Shown here piece after piece: positions 56,763 to 64,000 of a stretch of DNA of 64,000 nt. The notes beneath the pieces were generated by a model. It saw nothing but the letters and a program-made list of their open reading frames with translations, did no database searches and was not told the origin of the DNA. The DNA comes from Endothia cerciana (lineage: Eukaryota; Ascomycota; Sordariomycetes; Diaporthales; Cryphonectriaceae), in contig JALRMH010000033.1 of assembly GCA_026119935.1 (NCBI GenBank), positions 62,001 through 126,000 of the forward strand. Reading direction: 5' to 3'. Every line of letters starts with the position of its first letter. The first letter of the stretch is position 1. The translations under genes were made by a program, and so were the position numbers.

Positions 56763-57980
56763 GACCCGTACCGCAGATCTTTGCCAACTAGTGCACCCGT
56801 TCGGGTGTCCGATTCAAGAGACTACAAGTTTCAGGTTGGTGTAGCTTATGTCTGTCCGGAAGGTCAGCAGATGCAGCCTGGAGTGTAATGAGCGATGCTC
56901 CCGGTATGAGACGATCAGGTGTAGAGATGTCTTTATCAGAAGTGAGATTCACTGCTGCACCAATCAGCCCAAATGGTTGGGGCACAAAGAAGAGAAAAGT
57001 ACACAATCATGATCCCCGTCAAGGTCTACCGAGCCGAAATCATGTGAAAGCACAGGAAGGGGGGGTGGTCCCCCGGGGCTGCAGGTGCTGCTCTCGGCAT
57101 CGCCGGCTATCATGTTACAGAGTTGTTGGGTGACCCCATACAGCTGGTGCTCAACTGTACCTTCACAAAACACTCTCTTGGGGTCCATGACTCCAGGGAG
57201 AGGGACTCACATAAGCCGTAAGCGAAGCTTTGCAAGGCGCAGGTCTGGGGCCTGATTCGCATATACCGCAAGGCCTTGCGGCAGGAGGGCAACACAAAGG
57301 CAGACAGGTGTTTTGAAGAGCTGCGGTCTGCGGGCTGCTGCGCAGCGTCAGATGGGACAATCTTAGCTAAAGACTGAGAAAGGACCTTTCTCGTTTGACG
57401 ATGCTAGAGAAAGGTGCTGCTTATACAGTCCGCGCGCGATGGTGGTCGCCAGTAAGTGGCGATCCCTGTTGTGGTGTTGAAGTTCAAGATTTGCAGCGCG
57501 CGGTTGGCCGCCCGCGGTGGCCCCTTGTTCAGCCGCGCTAACTGGCCCGTAACAACCTCCAGAGGCAACGTTGTGATGTATTTGTGACAACCGCTGGACA
57601 AGGATGCATATTGGACCTCCTTATCTTGATTACGAAGTTTTGAATTCTAAAAATATGTGTTATATCCCAGAGATCAAGAGAGAGCGTGCAATCTAGTTGT
57701 TGCTCTACCGCCCGGCTGCTAAGGCCTCCCAAGGCTGGACTCGGGGTTGGGAAACCCACCATACACCCGGAATAGGAGCACAGGCTGCTCTAACATTGGC
57801 AGTTTTAACAGCCAAAAAAAAATCGAATTTTTTTTCAAGATGGTGGGAATAAATATAGATCAGCCAACGTACGTATATATGGGTACACACGATGCTAGAA
57901 GCTCTAGGCAAAAATGGCACATCTAGCAACTCGCTTGGCAGAACAACAGCCAACACATACAAACACTTCGGAAGCAAAGT
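56763..57980. other. Intergenic, HDA1 to the F-box-like gene
   Basis: 1.2 kb. Holds a perfect 16-base palindrome (57266-57281) and an A/T-rich part near 57790-57850. Only short frames without recognisable content. Confidence 0.5.
57266..57281. repeat. 16-base perfect palindrome
   Basis: CCGCAAGGCCTTGCGG is its own reverse complement. In RNA it could fold as a hairpin but has no loop or T-run, so a terminator is unlikely. Function unknown. Confidence 0.4.
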
Positions 57981-59273
57981 CTAAGGCTCCAGCTGGCCTC
58001 TTTCCATATAGGCGGTCCAGCCGCCCCGACCACCCTCATCGTCAAAAGTACATTGCGCCGCCTTAAGCTTTTCGCCAACCGCGTCCATGTGAGTCCTGAG
58101 CTCATCATCGAGCGCATCGTAGTCCAGAACACCCCCCGACGACTCAAATGACCTGCCGTATTTCAAGCGGATGTGCTTCGGAATAAACACAACGGGGCGT
58201 CGTTCCGCGAGGACGGCCGAAAGCGCGTGGCCTAGGCTCTGTCGGTCCGAGAGGATGTTTGGATACGCCAGGCGCACCTCGCGGACGATCCTGTCCCGGG
58301 AGTAGGCAAAGCGGTTGGTCGCGAAGCGCAGAATGTCGTCGGGCGAGAGCTTGAGGAACGTGTCAACTATCGCAGGATTGGCGTTTGCCTCGTAATGGAT
58401 CCAGCGAGCGGAGCCGAAGCTGAGGTTTTCTGCTTCGCGTACGGAGATGTTCCCGTCCTGGGAGGTCGTGTCAGCTCTGTCCTCGATCCAACTTTCGTAC
58501 AGTGAGTTGTTTACATTCTCCGTCATCACCTGCTCCGTCGAGGGACATATATGCAGCTGCACCATCGAGACAACCGTCTTCCACAGGTCATGGAGCTCGC
58601 ACAGTTCAGTACTCGACAAGGCCCGCAGCTTTCTGCAACGAACATCAGTGGAGGACCTGCACGGCACAAACCGGTTAGGGCGCGGAAGGTCCCCGTGGAA
58701 GTACCGCGCATACGACATCCAGTTATACAAAGCACGCCGCAGCCTCTCCGCCTCACGAGGCCTCAGTGCCCGACAATCCGGCGCGGCGTCGCGAAAGCGG
58801 TACTGCGGGAAGAATTGCTCCCAATTCTTGACGGTGTAGTACGTCCGAAGCAGGTCGCGGAAATGCGCGCCGTCGAGCATGACGGGACGTAGCACGTCCT
58901 GTGCATATTCACCTTCCTCGCCCTCTGAAATGAGCTTTCCGTTGTGGTAGATCCTGCGACGAAGGCAAGGACCCCAGCAGAGGATCAGATCCTGCGGCGT
59001 GGAGACGATGTACTGCAGCAGAGCATCGAGGGGGCTCAGCTCCGTCTCCAGGATGGTTAGGATCAGGGTCTCCCGATACCTGATGAAGATTGCCCTGACA
59101 ACTTTATTGAGCTCGGCGAGATTCAAGGCGCTTTGGAGATCTAGATGCCCAAAGATCTTCAGCATCAGCTCGACAGGAAGCCTTGTGATGCCGTGCTCTG
59201 CGCCGTCTCCAGGGGCATGTATCTCCTCCGATGATGGAGACTGTGGTACCATGATTCTCATCCGGATGTTCAA
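57981..59273 (-). CDS. F-box-like domain protein
   Basis: Single exon of 430 residues. An F-box-like segment lies near the N-terminus at about 29-70 (ITRLPVELMLKIFGHLDLQSALNLAELNK), followed by a long helical region without LRR or WD repeats (RALRPREAERLRRALYNWMSYARYF, SPDDILRFATNRF). This is a common ascomycete layout. F-box proteins usually bring substrates to SCF ubiquitin ligases through Skp1, but many of this fungal type have no known target. The start Met at 59273 could instead be one of the next ones (MRIM) a few codons later. Confidence 0.8.
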   Translation of the reverse strand: MNIRMRIMVPQSPSSEEIHAPGDGAEHGITRLPVELMLKIFGHLDLQSALNLAELNKVVRAIFIRYRETLILTILETELSPLDALLQYIVSTPQDLILCWGPCLRRRIYHNGKLISEGEEGEYAQDVLRPVMLDGAHFRDLLRTYYTVKNWEQFFPQYRFRDAAPDCRALRPREAERLRRALYNWMSYARYFHGDLPRPNRFVPCRSSTDVRCRKLRALSSTELCELHDLWKTVVSMVQLHICPSTEQVMTENVNNSLYESWIEDRADTTSQDGNISVREAENLSFGSARWIHYEANANPAIVDTFLKLSPDDILRFATNRFAYSRDRIVREVRLAYPNILSDRQSLGHALSAVLAERRPVVFIPKHIRLKYGRSFESSGGVLDYDALDDELRTHMDAVGEKLKAAQCTFDDEGGRGGWTAYMERGQLEP

Positions 59274-60040
59274 AACTGGTGCTCCCAGTGTCTGGAGTCC
59301 TGTGAGCTCCTACCAGTCCAAAGCAGCACGGCAAATACTCACAAGAATGGCAGGGGATGTTTCAGTCCCGTAAAACGATCCACGACAAGTCACTAAAGAC
59401 CCAAGGAGTCCTCCTGATTAGATCTTTGGAGAACAAACCTCAACCGTGAATAGACCCAGAAGGTCTCCCACAATTGAGGCCACGGGCAGCTCTGCCTCAC
59501 AGGGTGTTAACCCCGGCGTTGGGGCTATCTGAAAGGTGGGTGATTGACGCCGACATCTCCAGATCCGAAGATGCTGGCATCGGGAGTATGAGAGGCCGCG
59601 TCAAGCCTGCGTTGGACTCCAACAGACGTGACAAAGGTGTACTCTTGCGTTTGAGCATGACCAGTAATCTTGAAGTGGTGAAGGATGTGCCCGAAGAAGT
59701 TAGATAGAGTGAGACGCCGGTGGTTGGGGCAACCAGCACGTGTCACGGGGCCTGGTGGGGGGGGGGGGGGTTTGTGTCACCAGCACCGATTCGGACCCCC
59801 GTAGCGCGATGCACCGGCGAGTATGGCGTCAACTGCCGCTGGCTCGACTCTGCCAATCCATCTTTGAATCGGTAAACCACTCTCTTTCGAAATGGCCATT
59901 TTAATACCGGGGACGATGCGTGAGCCGGAGGCTACTTATGCGTGTCTATTATTTCCGAGGTGCATGTGTTCACAAACACAGGGTATTAGAGAATCCCCGT
60001 TCCATTTTCGCAACCATAACGCCATACCCGTAAGGCGAGA
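59274..60040. other. Intergenic, F-box-like gene to BRX1
   Basis: 767 bases, including a G run of about 14 at 59757-59771. No gene is supported. Confidence 0.5.
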
Positions 60041-61187
60041 CTAGGAGAAGACAGCCCGCGTCGCCAAAGCATCGCGCTTCTTCTCGGTCTCCCCGTTTGT
60101 CCTCAAACCAAGCCTGTCCTTTTTCGTGAGCGCCTCGCCCTTCTGCTCCGCCCTCACGTTATGCCTGCCCGCCTTCCTTCTCCTCAAGTCAGCACGGACT
60201 TGGTTTGGCGACACAAACTGCTTGTTCTCGTAGATAATCGGTCCACCAAACGAGCCCTCCTGTATGATGATAGGCGTGCAGACGAATCTGGGCCCAATCT
60301 CCACCAGGCTAATATCTGTGTCTCTGCCTCCCTTGCCCGCCTTCTCCTTCTTGCCCTTGCCGATACCCATCTCCTCGTCGCCATCACCGTCGGTCTTGGT
60401 GGCCGTCTTCTCGACCTCGTTGACCTGGTAGTTACGCACCCAAATCTTGCCGTCCGCGACCGTGAAGCCCATGACATGATCGACGAAAGGCTTCGACTTG
60501 CGCGCGCCCTGCGGCACGCCAAAGATGTGGTAGAACAGCTCCTTGATCACCATCAGGTGCGGGTCCTTGTCGAACGCGGCGTCGAAGGAGAGGACGGGGC
60601 GGGAGCCCTTGAGGCAGTTTCCTGTGAAATGCAGCTCCTCCATAGTATGCACTGTTAAACCACATCATCTCCACATTAGTCTCCCGCGGTCTCCTGCGTC
60701 GGTCTGGTGTGGCAGAGTTCACGGTATATGGGAAGGACGCCTCTTACAGTTCTGTACGTGCATCTTGACAGTCGGTCCATTCGGCACCTTACTCGCCCAC
60801 ATGTACAGGTCCTGACCCTTCCGGGCCTCGAAGAACAGCACGTTGTTGCAGTTGTAAAGTTCCGCCAGCTCGTTGAGCTGGTACAGCTTCGACTTGGAGT
60901 CAAACTTGGCGTCCTTGCGCCCATGGGGCATCATGGCGGCGAGGTCGTTGAGGAGGTGTCGGTGTCTGCAGGGCCGCAACACAGTGATACAGTCAGTAAG
61001 TGTGCTTTGAGATACAGAACGAAGGTTGACCGAGAGGTCTGGATGGTGAGGATAGTACATACCGGTAAGTGACGCCTCTTGACGAGAGGACGAGGACCCT
61101 CTGCTTGTTCCTCCTGGGGCCATTCTTGGTCGACTCCTCGTCCTTGGAGCCACTGGCCTTTCTGAGCGACTTGTAGACGGTCGCCAT
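60041..61187 (-). CDS. BRX1: Ribosome biogenesis protein Brx1 (Brix domain)
   Basis: 317 residues from three exons (61187-61063, 60965-60748, 60651-60041). The Brix domain runs from about 30 to 230: RNKQRVLVLSSRGVTYRHRHLLNDL, MMPHGRKDAKFD, YQLNELAELYNCNNVLFFEARK, GSRPVLSFD. The C-terminus is basic (RRKAGRHN...KKDRLGLR). In yeast Brx1 acts with Ebp2 in early 60S assembly in the nucleolus. There is a short acidic/lysine insertion (GDGDEEMGIGKGKKEK) in a surface loop. Both introns restore family sequence exactly. Confidence 0.95.
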
Positions 61188-62161
61188 ACTGCGGTATGAA
61201 CCAAAGGGCAAAGTCGTGTGCGATCTTTCCTCGGAACACAGTGTTGTCGCGCTACAGTCGCATTTCGACATGCAGCAACTTCTCAAAAAAATTGACCCCG
61301 GCCTTGCGATAAGATAAGCCCTGCGTTAGCGCGGGGACGAGTATCAGGGGGGTCTCCTATGATCCTTCCCCATGGCCGGATCCACATTTCAGACTGAGCG
61401 GTAAGTAGGCTTGCGGACAAAGTCCAGGCTGTCACTGCATTCAGGTGGGCCAAGCTTGTCTGCGCAAGGGGGGAAATGGGGACGCCCGTCTGTGGCGCTC
61501 AGAGTCGTCCCCCCCTCTTCCACCCCAAATTTGGCAGCATGTTGCGTGAGACTCGGGGTGTCCGTACAATGGGTCGAATCGCAGACCTAATAGCGACGTT
61601 GCTGCGCCGGGGGGAGCTGCTCTTGGGGGGGCGGTCAGAGCTCCCTTGACCCCATGTCAGCCGAGCAGTGTTTCGTTCCCGCCCTCTTCTGGCTTTGCTG
61701 ATGGAAAGGGAGGGGTAATTATTGACACGAGTGAGCCGCCGCAGCATGGTGGTGGGCTGGGTAAGCCGAGTCCAGAGCAGGCAACAAAGAAACTCGACGG
61801 GGACAGAACACGTGGGTATGATTGTCTTATCATTACAAACGGTTTCATTGATGAACTCGATATAATCTACGCCGAAGGGGCCAATATGTTAAGGGATGGT
61901 AGTGTTACACTCGCCCGACAACAAGACACACGAAAGGGCACAGACAAAACAGAAGAGCAAGTAGCATGACTCCCTAATAGTTGAGAAAACCAATCGTCAA
62001 AACCCGCCCCCAAAGAGACCCGTCCGCAGATCCGTGAACCCATCGCCTATCTCTGTGACTTGTGGCCGCTTTGTCCTACTGCCCGACATTGTTTCCCATC
62101 GTATGTGACGCCATGTATCATCATCAGTTTCGTGCAAACGCGTGAGGGCTGACCCCACGCA
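61188..62161. other. Intergenic, BRX1 to the Rab gene
   Basis: 974 bases. A 107-codon frame at 61646-61969 (+) has no domain. The Rab 3' region is at the right end. Nothing else is supported. Confidence 0.5.
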
Positions 62162-63119
62162 TCAACAGCACTTGCCGGCGGCCTTCGAGCCATCCTCGGG
62201 CTGCTTGCTCAGGGAGATGTTCGTTCCTGCCCCAATCTGGGCCTGAGCACCATCGCCGCTGTCGAGAGCCTTGCTCGATACGATTCGGTAGATCTCTGTA
62301 GGAAAGGTGCAAGCGATTAGCACTGGCTGTACGTCGGCAGGGTATCGCAGGTGGGGGTTTTGTTTCGCACCGGTCAGAATGTTCTGGAAGGCAAGCTCTA
62401 CGTTGCTGGCGTCAAGAGCAGACGTTTCGATGAAGGAGAGGTGGTTCTCGCCTGCGCGAACGGTCAATACCCGGGTCATCCTCTTGACCCTGGCCTGAGC
62501 CTGACTCACTCGCAAACGACTTGGCCTCCTCTGTCGGCACGGCCCTCAGATGCCGCAGATCGCTCTTGTTGCCCACCAGCATGATGACGATGTTGGCATC
62601 GGCGTGGTCCCGCAACTCCTTAAGCCACCGCGTGACGTTCTCGTATGTCTGGTGCTTGCTAATGTCATAGACGAGCAGGGCGCCGACCGCGCCTCTGTAG
62701 TATGCGGAGGTGATGGCGCGGTACCGCTCCTGGCCCGCGGTGTCCCAGATCTGCGCCTTGATGGTCTTGGAGTCGACCTGGATGGAGCGAGTGGCGAACT
62801 CGACGCCGATGGTGGACTTGGAGTCTAGATTGAACTCATTCCGGGTGAATCGACTCAACAGGTTGGACTTTCCAACACCAGAGTCTCCAATCAGCACAAC
62901 TGTAGGAGATTGTGACGAGGTTAGCTTCTGGCACCGTGGGCATGGGAGGGGGAGCGCGCGATCGCGCAGCGGGCGCTTCGGGGGGAGTCGTACCCTTGAA
63001 GAGGAACTGTCAAATGTGTCAAAGGTTAGCGCAATGCAGCCAGAGGAGGTGTCAAAGGGAGGGGGAATCTGGGGGGGAGGGGGGGAGTGTAGACTGACAT
63101 CGTACTCGTCGTTGGCCAT
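62162..63119 (-). CDS. YPT31: Rab11-type small GTPase (Ypt31/Ypt3)
   Basis: 212 residues from five exons: 63119-63099, 63006-62994, 62899-62510, 62451-62371, 62295-62162. All nucleotide-binding motifs are present: GDSGVGKS, the effector region STIGVEFATRSI, WDTAGQE, GNKSDL and ETSAL. The stretch SKTIKAQIWDTAGQERYRAITSAYYRGAVG is typical of Rab11. It ends in CC for double geranylgeranylation. In yeasts this GTPase controls traffic from the trans-Golgi to the plasma membrane and recycling. Exon 2 is a 13-base micro-exon encoding FLFK plus one base. Both its borders are canonical and needed for the family sequence YDFLFKVVLIGD. Confidence 0.95.
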
Positions 63120-64000
63120 AATTGCGACAGGCAGTAGTGACGTAGGTAGAGGTAGGACCTGTCTCTAGCTAACGACGTCTCGTGGCTCGTCTTTGACGGA
63201 TCTAGAGCCTGCTCACTCGGGAGAAGGTATTGATGGTCTTTGATTGTTGCTGGAGGAATGTGTGTGGGTTCAGGAATGCCGGCTACGTGGTTGTAAGTAG
63301 GTCAAGTCAGGCTGGAAAAGGAGGTGTGCAACGCAGTGCAGTGCGGTGCTGTAGTTTGCGGCGGCACCCTGGGAGTTGGGAGGGGACAAAGTTGCAGTGC
63401 GTTGATGGATACTGTTAGTCAGTGGTCGGCACTAAGAATAGCGGGTCGGGTCTCTTTCGACTCAGGGTCCTTTCAAAAGACGATTGGGGTGAATGGAGAG
63501 GATAGGACAGTGATTGTTTCCAAACAGGAGGAGTGCAGCAAGGAGATTTGAACAGATCCAGGTTGGAGGACAGAGGGAGGAAGATGACTGCACTGGACCA
63601 CCCAAACCCCCCCACCTCCTTCGTCAGAGTCAGGTCCGATACTGAACTGGCGACAGAAGCGGATACAGCCCAAACCGAATGTTTCACCATCACGTGCCGA
63701 GCAACCTCCTGGCCTAAGACCAGAGACCACCAGCCTTACGCCTATTACATGCACTGCTCTGGAGTGCTCCCGAGGCACTCTGGATCTCTTCGGTGTCATC
63801 AGGTGGCATCGGGCAACATCCATGTTTCTTGGGCTGGGGGTGCTATAACATCTGAGCACGTAGCAGCTCCCAAGTTCTGGGGCTCTCAGCTGGATCTCCT
63901 TGGTTGTTTTGTCTGATGCACCACGGACTCGGCAAAGGAGCTTGAACTCCCGAGATGGCCGTCAGCCGCCTGCGCAAGTGTAGTAAATCTGACCTACCGG
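63120..64000. other. Upstream region of the Rab gene
   Basis: 880 bases to the window edge holding the Rab promoter and leader. Frames on both strands (for example 63473-63859) are not recognised. Part of another gene beyond the edge cannot be excluded. Confidence 0.4.

Noticed and set aside
57266..57281. Bacterial-type terminator hairpin
   Set aside because: A perfect palindrome without loop or T-tract in a eukaryotic genome; no reason to call a terminator.

Overview
The window is nuclear DNA from a filamentous ascomycete, most likely a Sordariomycete. The reasons are short GT-AG introns of about 50 to 210 nt in most genes, GC-rich coding DNA, CT-rich leaders, and recognisable orthologues such as GAPDH, COQ2, uS12, ATP15, TMA46, BRX1, NatC MAK10, HDA1 and a Rab11-type GTPase. 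I see no rRNA gene, no clear tRNA gene, no CRISPR array and no intact transposon. All names rest on reading the translations. Exon borders were set by hand so that frame, GT-AG sites and family sequence agree.

Layout. 0.3-5.7 kb: TMA46 (-), ATP15 (+) and MAK10 (+). 5.9-7.1 kb: a CE5 esterase gene (-) that is intact in every visible way except for an in-frame TAG. 7.1-9.8 kb: gene-poor, with a tRNA-like segment. 9.8-11.7 kb: a cytochrome P450 (+). 11.7-21.7 kb: mostly non-coding and GC-rich, holding one small conserved gene (17.2-18.0 kb) with a minisatellite in its intron. 21.7-23.6 kb: an MFS transporter (+). 23.9-27.1 kb: three BTB-type copies, two with frameshifts and a nonsense codon and one without its N-terminal half. 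27.9-41.2 kb: a small mitochondrial protein, a large JmjC protein (-), COQ2 (+), uS12/RPS23 (-), a low-complexity coiled-coil protein (+) and an alpha/beta hydrolase (+). 43.4-44.9 kb: a membrane-anchored fungal lectin-like gene with a TGA in its transmembrane segment. 47.4-48.6 kb: gpd. 49.8-63.1 kb: an SR-rich protein, HDA1, an F-box-like protein, BRX1 and the Rab11 gene, all on the minus strand.

How it fits together. Most genes are housekeeping: mitochondrial ATP synthase and ubiquinone synthesis, cytosolic translation and ribosome assembly, N-terminal acetylation, glycolysis and exocytic traffic. HDA1 and the JmjC protein are chromatin factors about 21 kb apart. The accessory material (CE5 esterase, P450, MFS, BTB copies, lectin-like gene, alpha/beta hydrolase) lies in the gene-poor stretches, and that is where the broken genes are. 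The P450 and MFS are 10 kb apart with no biosynthetic backbone enzyme between them, so I do not call a metabolite cluster. The observations most worth checking are the two nearly intact genes with a single nonsense codon (6940-6942 and 43747-43749), the decaying BTB group, and the tRNA-derived SINE-like segment near 8.3-8.5 kb.
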